Numbered from the stretch's first letter, positions 25,663 to 35,052 are shown. The stretch is 64,000 nucleotides of DNA from Nocardioides caeni (GCF_004912195.1 NZ_STGW01000001.1:625851-689850); one strand, 5' to 3'. Notes: generated by a model not told the origin, from the letters alone. A program made the numbers and translations.

Positions 25663-26108
25663 TCGGCCCGTGGCCCGGGGCGCACACGCGTCCAGGTGCG
25701 ACCTGCGCCCGAGCGGGGATCGGCCCATGACCGGCGGGTGATCACCACCATCTCGAGCAGGACCCCCAGCTCGGCGCCGGCGGCTCCCGTCGAGGTCGCC
25801 CACGCGAGGTCCTCGAGGTCGGGACCGTCGGGAGCGCGGGTCAACCACACCAGCGGCACCTGGCCGTCGGCGAGGCTGTCGCGGGCCATCGCCTCGACGA
25901 TCTCGACCCGCAGGGCCTGATCGAGGCCACCGGACTCGCAGCGGAAGCGTCGCGGACGACGACCGGGGATGCCGACGTGCAGCGTCGCTGCGGAGCGGTC
26001 CTCCTCGGCCACGGGACAGCGGGCCTGCGCAACCACGAGGTCGCGCAGCACCCGCTCGAGCAGCCGCGGCAGCGGCTCCTGCAAACCTGGTGTCCCTCGA
26101 CCTGCCAT
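25650..26108 (-). CDS. Conserved hypothetical protein, about 152 residues
   Basis: I do not recognise a named family. The protein reads as soluble alpha/beta, with LLERVLRDLVVAQARCPVAEED, TLHVGIPGRRPRRFRC, VPLVWLTRAPDGPDLEDLAWA and ELGVLLEMVVITRRSW in a coherent hydrophobic pattern. A basic tail ends TRVRPGPRADQPD. Its 3' end overlaps the convergent ligase gene by 13 bases. The ATG at 26108 is preceded at six bases by CACCCT, close to the -10 geometry seen elsewhere. A GTG at 26114 is the alternative start. Confidence 0.7.
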   Translation of the reverse strand: MAGRGTPGLQEPLPRLLERVLRDLVVAQARCPVAEEDRSAATLHVGIPGRRPRRFRCESGGLDQALRVEIVEAMARDSLADGQVPLVWLTRAPDGPDLEDLAWATSTGAAGAELGVLLEMVVITRRSWADPRSGAGRTWTRVRPGPRADQPD

Positions 26109-26191
26109 GGGCACAGGGTGCCCGATGGGAGCCGGACCCGCCCGGGTCCTCCACAGGTCCCGGCCGGTCCGGGCTCAGGGCGGGGCGAGGG

Positions 26192-28237
26192 TCACCAGTG
26201 CACGCCCCGGAAGAGCTGCGCGAGCAGCATCTGCTCGGTCTCGCGACGGTTGGACGCGGGGGCCTCCTCGGCAGCGGCCGCCGCCTGGGAAGCCGGCTTC
26301 TGCCCCTTGGCCGCGGCCGAGTCGGGGAACACCTGGTAGGCGAGGTTGAGGACCCGGAAGGCGGTCTTCGGGGCGATCGTGTGGGCCAGGGCGCCCGCGG
26401 TGCCGAGCGTCGTGTTGATCTCGTGGGGCTTGTCCACCAGCGCCCGGATCACCACGTCCGCGGCCTGCGCGGGGGAGATGGTGGGGAACTTGTCGTAGAT
26501 CTTGGTCGGCGCGATCATCGGCGTCCGCACCAGCGGCATGTGCACGTTGGTGAAGGTGATGCCGTGGCCGACGACCTCGGAGGACACGACGTTGCTCCAC
26601 GCGTCGAGCGCGGCCTTCGAGGCGACGTAGGCCGAGAAGCGGGGCGGGTTGGTCTGCACGCCGATCGAGGAGATGTTGACGATGTGGCCGGAGCGTTGCG
26701 TGTGGAGCTGGGGCATCAGCCCCATCACGAGGCGGATGGCCCCGAAGTAGTTGAGCTGCATCGTGCGCTCGAAGTCGTGGAAGCGATCCTGCGACAGCTT
26801 GAGCGAGCGCCGGATCGACCGACCGGCGTTGTTGACGACGTAGTCGACGCTCGGCAGGTCGGTGACCAGCTGCTCGCAGAGCCGGTCGATGGCCTCGAGG
26901 TCGGACAGGTCGCACGGGAACACCTCCGCCCGCCCGCCGCGCAGCTCGATGGTCGCCCTGGTGGTCTCGAGCTTCTCCTTGCCGCGCGCGACCAGCACGG
27001 GGATGCCGCCCGCCTGTGCCACCTTGAGCGCCACGACCTGCCCGATGCCTGACGAGGCGCCGGTGATGACGACGTACTTGCCCTCGAGGGCGGCGATCGC
27101 CTTGGCGTCGTGCGCGGTGGCGTCGTCGAGGTTCTCCTCCCAGTAGGACCACAGGGCGCGGACGTAGGTGTCCAGCGGCGGCACGCCGATGCCGGAGCCG
27201 GCGAGGGCCTTCTCGGTGACGCGGGAGTCGAAGACCGAGGAGAAGGAGGTGTGGGCCAGGACCTCCGCCGGGATGCCGAGGCGGCCGATCGTCTGGTCCA
27301 GGACCCGCTGGGCCGGGGCACTGCGGACGACGGCGTTCATGACGCTCAGCGGGCGCAGGGCCCGCGGGATCAGCCCGAGCGGGCCGGCGGTGGTGACGCT
27401 GCGGTCCACCGGCGTCGCGAACCGGGGAGCGCCGGCCGCCGCGCAGAACGCGTTGATCATCTCCACGACCGGCTGCGGATCGGGGTTGACCAGGTGGAAG
27501 GCCTCGCCGTCGCGGTCGGGCAGGTGCGCCAGGTGGTCCATCGCCTTGGCGACGTAGTCGACCGGCACGAGGTTGGTGTCGCCCAGGTCGAGCCCGACCA
27601 GGGGGAGCCACGCCGGGAGCACGTCACGGAGCCGCTTGATGAGCGGGAAGAAGTAGTAGGGTCCGTCGACCTTGTCCATCGCGCCGGTCTCGGAGTGGCC
27701 CACCACGATCGCCGGCCGATAGACCCGCCACGGGATGGTCGCCTCGTCGCGGATGATCTTCTCGGACTCGTACTTCGTCCGGTGGTACGGCGAGGGGAGC
27801 GGTTGTCCCTCCTCGAACATCGTCTCGTCGAAACGGCCGTGGTAGTCGCCGGCGGCGGCGACCGAGGAGACCTGGTGGAAGTGCCCGGCCTGCAGCGCCT
27901 CGGCGAGGGCGAGGGCGTTGCGGGTGCCCTCGATGTTCATCGCGTCGTTGGTGGTGTCGTCGGCGGTGATGTCGTAGATCGCGGCCAGATGGAAGAAGTG
28001 CTCGACGTCGCCGGCGTGCTCGGCGACCCAGTCCGGGTCCACGCCCAGGGCGGGCGCCCCCAGGTCGCCCACGACGGCGTGGACGTCGTCGGAGCCCCAC
28101 TGCCGGATGAGCGCTTCCATCCGGGACAGGGAGGAGGCACGGACCAGCACGAAGACCGGCCCCTGCCGGTGGTCGACGAGCTCGGCGATGAGATGACGCC
28201 CGATGAAACCTGTGGCGCCGGTCACGAAGTAGGCCAT
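26192..28237 (-). CDS. Two-domain fatty acyl-CoA reductase (alcohol-forming type)
   Basis: A 681-residue fusion of two NAD(P)-binding reductase domains. The N-terminal extended-SDR domain has TGATGFIG (6-13), Ser124/125 and Y151-x3-K155. The C-terminal classical-SDR domain has TGASSGIG (392-399), NNAG (469-472), S523/S524 and Y537-x3-K541. Domain order, length and many stretches (HSETGAMDKVDGPYYFF, NNAGRSIRRSLKLS, NISSIGVQTNPPRFSAYVAS, the LFRGVHW end) resemble Marinobacter fatty acyl-CoA reductases and mycobacterial AcrA1. Those reduce fatty acyl-CoA to aldehyde and then to fatty alcohol for wax esters. A leaderless-type -10 box precedes the ATG. No wax ester synthase is in view. Confidence 0.9.
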   Translation of the reverse strand: MAYFVTGATGFIGRHLIAELVDHRQGPVFVLVRASSLSRMEALIRQWGSDDVHAVVGDLGAPALGVDPDWVAEHAGDVEHFFHLAAIYDITADDTTNDAMNIEGTRNALALAEALQAGHFHQVSSVAAAGDYHGRFDETMFEEGQPLPSPYHRTKYESEKIIRDEATIPWRVYRPAIVVGHSETGAMDKVDGPYYFFPLIKRLRDVLPAWLPLVGLDLGDTNLVPVDYVAKAMDHLAHLPDRDGEAFHLVNPDPQPVVEMINAFCAAAGAPRFATPVDRSVTTAGPLGLIPRALRPLSVMNAVVRSAPAQRVLDQTIGRLGIPAEVLAHTSFSSVFDSRVTEKALAGSGIGVPPLDTYVRALWSYWEENLDDATAHDAKAIAALEGKYVVITGASSGIGQVVALKVAQAGGIPVLVARGKEKLETTRATIELRGGRAEVFPCDLSDLEAIDRLCEQLVTDLPSVDYVVNNAGRSIRRSLKLSQDRFHDFERTMQLNYFGAIRLVMGLMPQLHTQRSGHIVNISSIGVQTNPPRFSAYVASKAALDAWSNVVSSEVVGHGITFTNVHMPLVRTPMIAPTKIYDKFPTISPAQAADVVIRALVDKPHEINTTLGTAGALAHTIAPKTAFRVLNLAYQVFPDSAAAKGQKPASQAAAAAEEAPASNRRETEQMLLAQLFRGVHW

Positions 28238-28244
28238 GGCCCGA

Positions 28245-28250
28245 AGGCTA
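28245..28250 (-). promoter_or_regulatory. -10 box of the fatty acyl-CoA reductase gene
   Basis: On the minus strand TAGCCT lies seven bases before the ATG at 28237, with no Shine-Dalgarno between them. Confidence 0.55.
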
Positions 28251-28284
28251 CGCCCAGATCGCCGGGTCGTGCCTCAGTCTGGGC

Positions 28285-29295
28285 TCAGCCCTGGTCAGAG
28301 CTCCCGAACATGATCTCGTCCCAGCTCGGGACCGAGGCCCGACCGCGCTTCTTCTGCGCCGGCCGGCGGTGGCGGGCGTGCTCGGCGTCGCTGGCCGGAT
28401 CCGTGGAGGAGAGGGGCTCGTCGGCGGTGGGACGCAGCGGCTCGTCAAGGACCGGTGCCTCCTCGACGGCGGCCGTCGCGGGGGCGTCGGCGGGGTCGTG
28501 GACCGGGGTGGCGGGAGCGGCGACGCCGGCCGGCTCCTCGACGACCGGCCGGTCGACCTGGCCGCCGAGGGGCAGCTCGTCGAGTCCGCCGAGGGGGAGC
28601 TCGTCGGCCGCGACCACCGACAGGCGCCGCTCACGAGCCTGCTGGAGGTCGTCGCGGGCCGGTGCCGGCTCCGGCTCGGGCAGCACGTCGCCGATCAGCC
28701 ACCGCGCGTCGTCGTTGTCGGAGAGCACGTAGTTGCCGGGGGCGTCGTAGGTGAACCGGGCGGTGCCGCTGCGCTGGTCGCAGGCGTAGGTCCCGGTGAG
28801 GACCCACCGACCGGTCTCGCGGCGGTAGGCGTCCCAGGTGACGTCCTCGATGCTGACGCCGATGCCGACCAGGTGGGCGGAGACGGCGTCGCCGAGCAGG
28901 CGTCCCTGGGGTGCGGAGCCCTCCCCGGGGGCACGGCGCACCGAGGCCTTCTGGGCGCGCGCCGCGACGTGCTCGCGCTCGGCGAGGACCGGGGCGACGT
29001 AGGGCATGATCGCGTCCACGGTCGTGCCGGCCGCCTGAGCAACCGTCTCGGCGGTCTCGCCCGCCCGGATCCGGGTCTGGATCTCGCGGGGACGGATCGT
29101 GCTGCTCATCTTGGTCTCCAACCGGCCGGTGCGGGGGGTCTCGGTCTCCCTGCGCGCAGCGGCGCGCAGCTCAGGGGTCAGGTCGAGGGTGAACTCGCCG
29201 CCCTGGTCGTCCACGAGCAGCAGGTGACCTCGGTCCTCGCTGACACCCGTGAGAGCAAGACGGACCGGATCGGCCGGGGCCTGATCATCCGTCAT
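28285..29295 (-). CDS. sepH: Septation protein SepH (DUF3071)
   Basis: A 336-residue protein with the SepH N-terminal domain (about 1-175). It contains LALTGVSEDRGHLLLVDDQGGEFTL, a helix-turn-helix-like MSSTIRPREIQTRIRAGETAETVAQAAG, and the tail IEDVTWDAYRRETGRWVLTGTYA. The remainder is a low-complexity Pro/Ala/Asp region, probably disordered, ending in a short basic conserved C-terminus (KKRGRASVPSWDEIMFGS). In Streptomyces, SepH stimulates FtsZ assembly at division sites. Only the family assignment is seen here. The ATG at 29295 follows TACGCT by six bases and matches the normal start. Confidence 0.92.
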   Translation of the reverse strand: MTDDQAPADPVRLALTGVSEDRGHLLLVDDQGGEFTLDLTPELRAAARRETETPRTGRLETKMSSTIRPREIQTRIRAGETAETVAQAAGTTVDAIMPYVAPVLAEREHVAARAQKASVRRAPGEGSAPQGRLLGDAVSAHLVGIGVSIEDVTWDAYRRETGRWVLTGTYACDQRSGTARFTYDAPGNYVLSDNDDARWLIGDVLPEPEPAPARDDLQQARERRLSVVAADELPLGGLDELPLGGQVDRPVVEEPAGVAAPATPVHDPADAPATAAVEEAPVLDEPLRPTADEPLSSTDPASDAEHARHRRPAQKKRGRASVPSWDEIMFGSSDQG

Positions 29296-29301
29296 GGGGC
29301 G

Positions 29302-29307
29302 AGCGTA
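29302..29307 (-). promoter_or_regulatory. -10 box of sepH
   Basis: TACGCT on the minus strand stands six bases before the sepH ATG. The spacer CGCCCC is not a ribosome-binding site. Confidence 0.55.
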
Positions 29308-29378
29308 CGCCCGCGGCGCCTGCGGCTCGGGAGGCTCGCTCGGCGTGTGACGATCTGTCGACATTTCGCCGCGGGCGC

Positions 29379-30704
29379 TCATCCGCCGAGCACCCGGTCC
29401 AGGTAGGGGTTGGTGAACACCCGGTCGGGGTCGAGGCGCTCGCGCAGGGTGAGGAAGTCCCCGAAGCGCGGATAGCGGCCAGCCAGCTGGGCCGCGTCGA
29501 GGGTGTGCAGCTTCCCCCAGTGCGGCCGCCCGTCGTGGTCGCGCAGGATCGGCTCGAGCAGCGCGAAGTAGGCCCGGTGGTCGGCCCGCCGGTGGGTGTG
29601 GAAGGCGAGGTAGAACGAGTCCCGGCCGAAGCCCGTGGACAACGGGACGTCGTCGGCTGGCGCGACGCGGATCTCGACCGGGAAGGACACGCTCAGCCCC
29701 GAGCGCTCGAAGGCCGACCGGCAGGCCCGCAGGACGTCGAGGCCGGCGGCGCGGGGGACGGCGTACTCCATCTCACGGAAGACCACCCGGCGCTCGGCCG
29801 TGAAGACCCGGTGGGCGACGTCGGTGTAGGTCCGGGGCCCGAGCAGACGGGAGGCGAACCGGTTGGCGGCCGGGATGGCGCGCGGGGCGAGGTTGAGCGC
29901 GGCGGTCTGGGCGCCGAAGACGCCGTTGGAGAGCAGCTCGTCGTCGAGCCACGCCCGCCACCTGGACAGGGGCTCTGCCGCGCCCAGGTCGGTCCCGACC
30001 CGGGTGTTGGCCTTGGTCAACATCCGGTCCGAGTGGGGGAACCAGTACATGTCGACGTGGTCGTGCTGGGCGGTCAGGTCGTCGAAGCCGGCCAGGGCGT
30101 CGGACCAGGACAGCGGCCGCTCCTGCGCGCGCAGGAGGAAGAGCGGCTCGACCGCGAAGGTGATCGTCGTGAGGACGCCGAGGGCGCCGAGGCCGACCCG
30201 GGCCAGGTCCAGGACGTCGGCGTTCTCCGTGGCGGTGGCCCGCACCACCTCGCCGGTGCCGGTGACGAGCTCCAGCCCGACGACCTGCGCGGCGAGCCCG
30301 GCGGCCCGCCCGCCCGTGCCGTGGGTGCCGGTGGAGATCGCCCCGGCGAGGGTCTGCTCGGCGATGTCGCCCATGTTGTGCAGGCTGAGGCCGAGCCGCT
30401 CGAGCTCGGCGTTGAGCACCTTGAGCTGCGTGCCGGCCAGGGCCGTGACGGTCATCGCCTCGCGGTCGACGGCCACGATCCCGCGCATCCGGTCCGGCAG
30501 CAGGTGGTGGTCGACCGGGCGGGCGATGCCGGTGAAGCTGTGGCCGGTGCCGGCTGCCTTCAGGCGACGGCCCGCCGCGCGGGCGGACCCGACGGCGGCG
30601 ACCACCTCGTCCGTGCCGGACGGGACGACGACCTCGAGGCCGGTCGCCTGCTCCAGCCCGGACCAGTTACGCCAGCTCGGGCTCGTCCTCGAGGTGCTCC
30701 GCAT
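29379..30704 (-). CDS. FAD-linked sugar-1,4-lactone oxidase/dehydrogenase (ALO family)
   Basis: A 441-residue VAO-type flavoenzyme. The FAD-binding PCMH domain covers about 15-180, with GTGHSFTGIA (the His is the usual covalent FAD site) and GAISTGTHGTGG. The C-terminal ALO domain ends with HWGKLHTL and LRERLDPDRVFTNPYLDRVLG. Relatives oxidise L-gulono- or D-arabinono-1,4-lactone, or xylitol/alditols. The ATG at 30704 is preferred over a start 45 bases upstream because the family begins near a WRNWSG motif, seen here as SWRNWSGLEQA. It overlaps the end of the MFS gene by 38 bases, suggesting coupled expression. Confidence 0.9.
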   Translation of the reverse strand: MRSTSRTSPSWRNWSGLEQATGLEVVVPSGTDEVVAAVGSARAAGRRLKAAGTGHSFTGIARPVDHHLLPDRMRGIVAVDREAMTVTALAGTQLKVLNAELERLGLSLHNMGDIAEQTLAGAISTGTHGTGGRAAGLAAQVVGLELVTGTGEVVRATATENADVLDLARVGLGALGVLTTITFAVEPLFLLRAQERPLSWSDALAGFDDLTAQHDHVDMYWFPHSDRMLTKANTRVGTDLGAAEPLSRWRAWLDDELLSNGVFGAQTAALNLAPRAIPAANRFASRLLGPRTYTDVAHRVFTAERRVVFREMEYAVPRAAGLDVLRACRSAFERSGLSVSFPVEIRVAPADDVPLSTGFGRDSFYLAFHTHRRADHRAYFALLEPILRDHDGRPHWGKLHTLDAAQLAGRYPRFGDFLTLRERLDPDRVFTNPYLDRVLGG

Positions 30705-31896
30705 GGGACGGCACGGTAGTCGGACGTCCCGCACGGGTCGCGAGGGCACCCAGCACGGCGAGGGCGCCGCCGGCGACGCAGACCAGGTAGGCGGGCGAGG
30801 CCCCCTCCGCGTCGATCACCGCACCGGCGATCGCCGCACCCGGCGCGAGGCCCGCAGCGAGGCCGGTCTGCACGAACGCCATGCCCTCGGTCAGCCGCGC
30901 GGTCGGCAGCTCCTTCTCGGCCAGCGACATCGCCGCGATCAGGGTCGGCGAGATCGCGACCCCACCCACCAGCAGGATCGCCGCCATCACGCTCAGCGAG
31001 GGCACGAAGGGCAGCGGCGCCATCGCCAGCAGCATCCCGACCGCGCCGATCCGCATCCGTGCCAGGGGAGTACGGCGCCAGGCGATCGCCCCGGAGACGA
31101 GCCCGGCGAGCAGCGACCCGAATGCCCAGATCGCCAGCAGGAAGCCGGCCGCGCGCTTGCTGCCCTGCTCGTCGGCGAAGGCGACGGTGACGACCTCGGC
31201 GGCGCCGAACAGCACGCCCATCGCGGCCGCGACCAGGGTCAGCGGGACGATCGTGCGCCACGGGATCGCCGGTCGGAGCCCGTCGTCCGTCACGCGCGGG
31301 TGCCGCGGCGGCTGGGTGCCGCGCTGCGCCGCGAAGGCCAGGGTGCCCGTGACGCCGACGACCAGCGCCGCGGTCAGGCCGGCGGCCGGGTGCACGCCGG
31401 TGGCCAGCAGCGTGACCAGGATCGGGCCGACGAGGAACACGGTCTCGTCGGCCACGGCTTCGAAGGAGAAGGCCGTGTGCAGGCGGTCGGGCCGCTCGGC
31501 CAGCAGGTGCGACCACCGGGCCCGCACGCAGGTCCCGACGGAGGGGAGCGAGGCACCGGCGAGGGCCGCCAGGGCGAAGGTCGTCCACCGCGGCCAGTCC
31601 CACTCGAGCGAGCCCATCGCGAGCGCGAGCGCGACACCCCACACCGTGATGACGATCGACAGCACCGCGCCCTGTCCGAAGCGGTCGATCAGCCGACCCT
31701 GCACCACCGCGAAGGTGGCGTTGGCGATCAGCGCGACTGCCGAGACGGCACCCGCGAAGCCGTAGGAGCCGGTCGCGTCCTCGGCGAGCAGCACGATGCC
31801 CAGGCCGACCATCGAGATGGGCAGGCGGGCGACCAGGCCGGTCAGGCTGAAGCGGGCCGAGACGGGCGAGAAGATCTGACGGTAGGACTCCAGCAT
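30667..31896 (-). CDS. MFS transporter
   Basis: A 409-residue protein with twelve predicted hydrophobic segments in two halves and a central basic loop (about 205-225). The motif-A-like loop VQGRLIDRFGQGAVL follows helix 2. LAIWAFGSLLAGLVSGAI and the Gly-rich segments near the end fit the drug/sugar-efflux subgroup of the major facilitator superfamily. It is the upstream partner of the lactone oxidase gene (38-base overlap). It is divergent from hemH, 32 bases away, so the promoter regions overlap. The substrate is unknown. Confidence 0.9.
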   Translation of the reverse strand: MLESYRQIFSPVSARFSLTGLVARLPISMVGLGIVLLAEDATGSYGFAGAVSAVALIANATFAVVQGRLIDRFGQGAVLSIVITVWGVALALAMGSLEWDWPRWTTFALAALAGASLPSVGTCVRARWSHLLAERPDRLHTAFSFEAVADETVFLVGPILVTLLATGVHPAAGLTAALVVGVTGTLAFAAQRGTQPPRHPRVTDDGLRPAIPWRTIVPLTLVAAAMGVLFGAAEVVTVAFADEQGSKRAAGFLLAIWAFGSLLAGLVSGAIAWRRTPLARMRIGAVGMLLAMAPLPFVPSLSVMAAILLVGGVAISPTLIAAMSLAEKELPTARLTEGMAFVQTGLAAGLAPGAAIAGAVIDAEGASPAYLVCVAGGALAVLGALATRAGRPTTVPSHAEHLEDEPELA

Positions 31897-31916
31897 GACG
31901 CCCTGATCATGCTCCC

Positions 31917-31922
31917 TACGAT
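31917..31922 (+). promoter_or_regulatory. -10 box of hemH
   Basis: TACGAT lies six bases before the hemH GTG. The spacer GAAGGC is weakly purine-rich. Confidence 0.5.
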
Positions 31923-31928
31923 GAAGGC

Positions 31929-32999
31929 GTGCCGAATCCGGAGACCCACCTCGCCGCCCCCTACGACGCCCTGTTGCTGCTGTCCTTCGGAGGCCCCGAG
32001 CGACCCGAGGACGTCGTCCCCTTCCTCGAGAACGTGACCCGTGGGCGTGGCATCCCGCGCGAGCGTCTCGAGCAGGTGGGCGAGCACTACTTCCTGTTCG
32101 GCGGGAAGTCGCCGATCAACGACCAGAACAAGGCGTTGATCGCGGCCCTCCGCGCCGACTTCGACGCGCACGGCATCGACCTGCCGATCCACTGGGGCAA
32201 CCGCAACTGGGAGCCCTACCTCGACGACGTGGTCGCGGACCTCGCCCGCGCCGGGGCGCAGCGGGTGCTGTGCCTGACCACCTCGGCGTACTCCTCCTGG
32301 TCGAGCTGCCGTCAGTACCGCGAGAACATCGCCGCCGCGCTCGCCGCGCTGCCCGAGGGCGTGGAGCCGCCCCGGATCGACAAGGTGCGCGCGTTCTACA
32401 ACCACCCCGGCTTCGTCGAGGCCAATGTCGACGGAGTCCTCGCCGCCCTCGCCGACCTGCCCGAGGACGTGCGGGACCAGGCGCGCCTGGTCTTCGTGAC
32501 CCACTCGATCCCGATCACGATGGCCGACGCCAGCGGCCCGACGGGGGGTGCCTACGTCGCCCAGCACCTCGACGTCGCCGCGGTCGTCGCCGACCGGGTG
32601 GCGGAGGCGACCGGCTCCCGACGCGACCACGAGCTCGTCTACTGCTCCCGGTCGGGCGCACCGCACATCCCCTGGCTGGAGCCCGACGTCAACGACCGGC
32701 TCGAGGAGCTCGCCGGCGAGGGGACGGCTGCGGTCGTGCTGATCCCCGTCGGCTTCGTCTCCGACCACATGGAGGTGGTCTACGACCTCGACACCGAGGC
32801 GCTCGCCACCGCCGAGCGGCTGGGTCTCCCCGCCCGCCGGGCTGCCTCCGCTGGAGTCCACCCGGACTTCGTCGCGGGCCTGCGCGACCTCGTCCTCGAG
32901 CGGGTCGCGCTCGCCCGGGGCGAGGACGTCGAGCGCCGCAGCCTGGGCGGCCGCGGGCCGTCACACGACGGGTGTCCGGACACCTGCTGTGTCGGCTGA
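31929..32999 (+). CDS. hemH: Coproporphyrin ferrochelatase
   Basis: A 356-residue ferrochelatase with [18 protein letters not shown], the conserved [10 protein letters not shown] (about 88-97), [28 protein letters not shown] with the metal-site His, and [17 protein letters not shown]. In actinobacteria this enzyme inserts iron into coproporphyrin III in the coproporphyrin-dependent haem pathway (also called cpfC). C127 and the C-terminal C349, C353 and C354 are consistent with the [2Fe-2S] cluster known in actinobacterial members. That is a family inference. The GTG start follows a leaderless -10 box. The suhB-like gene overlaps its last 11 bases. Confidence 0.95.
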   Translation: MPNPETHLAAPYDALLLLSFGGPERPEDVVPFLENVTRGRGIPRERLEQVGEHYFLFGGKSPINDQNKALIAALRADFDAHGIDLPIHWGNRNWEPYLDDVVADLARAGAQRVLCLTTSAYSSWSSCRQYRENIAAALAALPEGVEPPRIDKVRAFYNHPGFVEANVDGVLAALADLPEDVRDQARLVFVTHSIPITMADASGPTGGAYVAQHLDVAAVVADRVAEATGSRRDHELVYCSRSGAPHIPWLEPDVNDRLEELAGEGTAAVVLIPVGFVSDHMEVVYDLDTEALATAERLGLPARRAASAGVHPDFVAGLRDLVLERVALARGEDVERRSLGGRGPSHDGCPDTCCVG

Positions 33000-33786
33000 G
33001 CTGCTCGCCCTCGCCACCGACGTCGCGCTGGAGGCCGCGGAGCTGGTGCGTGCCCACGCCGCCGGGCGGGTGGAGGTGGCCGCGACGAAGTCCAGTGACA
33101 TCGACGTCGTGACGGCCGCCGACCGGGCCACCGAGGAGCTCATCCGCGCCCGTCTGCTCGGCGCCCGCCCCGACGACGCCCTGCTCGGCGAGGAGGGCGA
33201 CGACGTCCCCGGCACCTCGGGCGTGCGCTGGATCGTCGACCCGATCGACGGCACCGTCAACTTCCTCTACGGACTTCCCGACTACGCCGTCTCGATCGCC
33301 GCCGAGGTCGACGGCGAGATCGCCGTGGGGGTCGTCGTCGACGTGGCGAAGCGCATCACCTACGCCGGGCGTCGCGGAGCGCCGGCCACGCGCGACGGTG
33401 TCCCGATCGCGGTCCGCGGACCCGCGGCGCTGCCGCACCGTCTCGTCGCCACCGGCTTCAGCTACGTGCGGGAGGTCCGACAGGTGCAGGCCGCCGCCGC
33501 GGCCCGGCTCCTGCCCGAGGTCCGCGACATCCGCCGCTCCGGATCCTGCGCCCTCGACCTCTGCCGGCTCGCCGAGGGGTCGCTCGACGGCTACGTCGAG
33601 GAGGGCGTCAACCTGTGGGACCACGCCGCGGCTGGACTCATCGCGGTCCTCGCCGGAGCTCGCCTGACCACCACGGTCGGGGCCGCGGGCCGCGAGGCCG
33701 TCGTGTGTGCGCCGGATCACGGCTTCGACGAGCTGCTCGCGGCCGTAGGATCAGCCGGATTCCTCCGGGAATCGCCGCGGGAATAG
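32989..33786 (+). CDS. suhB: Inositol monophosphatase family protein
   Basis: A 265-residue lithium-sensitive phosphatase-fold protein. The metal-binding motifs are EEGD near residue 66, [21 protein letters not shown] (about 84-104) and [11 protein letters not shown] (about 205-215). It should hydrolyse inositol-1-phosphate or a similar phosphate ester; in actinobacteria this supports phosphatidylinositol and mycothiol synthesis. It overlaps hemH by 11 bases and is probably co-transcribed with it. The gene order from here matches mycobacterial suhB (Rv2701c) and its neighbours. Confidence 0.92.
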   Translation: MSAELLALATDVALEAAELVRAHAAGRVEVAATKSSDIDVVTAADRATEELIRARLLGARPDDALLGEEGDDVPGTSGVRWIVDPIDGTVNFLYGLPDYAVSIAAEVDGEIAVGVVVDVAKRITYAGRRGAPATRDGVPIAVRGPAALPHRLVATGFSYVREVRQVQAAAAARLLPEVRDIRRSGSCALDLCRLAEGSLDGYVEEGVNLWDHAAAGLIAVLAGARLTTTVGAAGREAVVCAPDHGFDELLAAVGSAGFLRESPRE

Positions 33787-33921
33787 CACGCGGGAAGTCA
33801 CTGTTGTGGCGACTCGCATCCCACCCGGGTGTCGCAACCCGACGCCCATGGTGCACAATCTGCCGCGCCGCTCCGCACGACCAGTGCAGCGGGTGGCTGT
33901 CTGAGGGGAGAGAGCTGGAGC

Positions 33922-34212
33922 ATGGCGACTGACTACGACGCGCCGCGCAAGAACGAGGACGAGCAGTCCGAGGAGAGCATCGAAGAGCTCAAGGCGCGCC
34001 GCCACGACAAGAACTCCGGAAAGGTCGACGAGGACGAGACCGAGGCCGCCGAGGCCTTCGAGCTCCCCGGCGCCGACCTGTCGCACGAGGAGCTCGCCGT
34101 CGAGGTGAAGCCCAAGCAGGACGACGAGTTCACCTGCATGAGCTGCTTCCTGGTGCACCACCGCAGCCAGCTGGCCGACGCGAAGAAGATGATCTGCTTC
34201 GACTGCGCTTGA
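33922..34212 (+). CDS. DUF4193 zinc-ribbon-like protein
   Basis: A 96-residue acidic protein with many Asp/Glu residues through position 70. The C-terminal four-Cys motif FTCMSCFLVHHRSQLA followed by MICFDC probably binds zinc. The family is found throughout actinobacteria and its function is unknown. GGAG lies just before the ATG at 33922, giving a fair ribosome-binding site. The 135 bases between suhB and this gene hold no recognisable gene; they probably carry its promoter. Confidence 0.9.
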   Translation: MATDYDAPRKNEDEQSEESIEELKARRHDKNSGKVDEDETEAAEAFELPGADLSHEELAVEVKPKQDDEFTCMSCFLVHHRSQLADAKKMICFDCA

Positions 34213-34222
34213 TCGCAGTCGG

Positions 34223-34513
34223 TCAGGCGTTGCCCTTGCGCAGCCCGGGCGGCAGGTCGCCGGTCGACTTGAGGTAGTAGTTGGCGGCCCGGCGCTGCGC
34301 CAGCATCTTGGCGAGCGCGACGAAGGTGCCGCTCGCCGCAGCCCAGGCGATGGCCTCCCGCACGTCGACGTCCGGGTCGGCCGGGTTGGCCGGCGGCTGC
34401 TTGCCGGTCGCGGCCTTCCAGCCGCTGTCGAGCGCCTTCTTCGCGACCGCCGCCGCGCCGAGCGCCGCGACGAGTGAGAACGTCGACCAGACCTTCGAGC
34501 TGTCCTTTGCCAT
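34223..34513 (-). CDS. DUF4235 membrane protein
   Basis: A 96-residue protein with two hydrophobic segments (WSTFSLVAALGAAAVAKKAL and AIAWAAASGTFVALAKMLAQ) and a basic end (NYYLKSTGDLPPGLRKG). This is the layout of DUF4235, a small actinobacterial membrane protein of unknown role. It is convergent with the DUF4193 gene, 10 bases away. A TAGGGT box six bases before the ATG predicts leaderless expression. Confidence 0.88.
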   Translation of the reverse strand: MAKDSSKVWSTFSLVAALGAAAVAKKALDSGWKAATGKQPPANPADPDVDVREAIAWAAASGTFVALAKMLAQRRAANYYLKSTGDLPPGLRKGNA

Positions 34514-34519
34514 GGGACG

Positions 34520-34525
34520 ACCCTA
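34520..34525 (-). promoter_or_regulatory. -10 box of the DUF4235 gene
   Basis: On the minus strand TAGGGT is followed by six bases and the ATG at 34513. Confidence 0.55.
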
Positions 34526-34541
34526 GCGGCTGGCGGGATCC

Positions 34542-35030
34542 CTACTGCTGGGCGTCCCGGGCGGCCGCCAGGGCGTCGGCGAGGGCCTGCGGGTGCCGGG
34601 AGCTGACCAGCCAGTACGGCGCGGGGTCGGCCCGGTCCGTGATCTCGACCCGCACCGACCGCTTGACGTAGGGCCGCAGCAGCAGGAACGCCCGCACGTC
34701 GGCGTCCCGGCCCGCGACCCGGTTGGTCTCCGCGGCGTCGAGCGCGGTGGCCGCGCCGACGTGACGCAGGTCGATCCTCGCCCGGCCCGCGCGGAACGAG
34801 TCGCGGTCGACGACGACCCGCGCGTCGCCGTAGGAGAAGAGCCCGACGGCCAGCAGGCCCAGGGCGACACCGGTGACGATCCACGGCGTGGGCCCCGGCA
34901 CCGCCACCACGACGGCGAGCCAGATCGTCGCCACGAACATCGTGCCCTGCGCCCACCAGCGCAACGGCACACGCAGCCGCTCGTGGTAGGCCGCTCCGGC
35001 TCGATCGCTCACGGGCACCGATGATCCCAT
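34542..35030 (-). CDS. DUF3093 membrane protein
   Basis: A 162-residue protein with two adjacent hydrophobic helices at about 27-65 ([35 protein letters not shown]) and a soluble beta-rich C-terminal half ([50 protein letters not shown]). This is DUF3093, actinobacterial and uncharacterised. It lies divergent to dut, as in mycobacteria (Rv2698/Rv2697c). The start is uncertain between the ATG at 35030, with AGGACGG close upstream, and a GTG at 35012. Confidence 0.87.
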   Translation of the reverse strand: MGSSVPVSDRAGAAYHERLRVPLRWWAQGTMFVATIWLAVVVAVPGPTPWIVTGVALGLLAVGLFSYGDARVVVDRDSFRAGRARIDLRHVGAATALDAAETNRVAGRDADVRAFLLLRPYVKRSVRVEITDRADPAPYWLVSSRHPQALADALAAARDAQQ

Positions 35031-35052
35031 CCGTCCTGTGGCAGGCAGTCGT

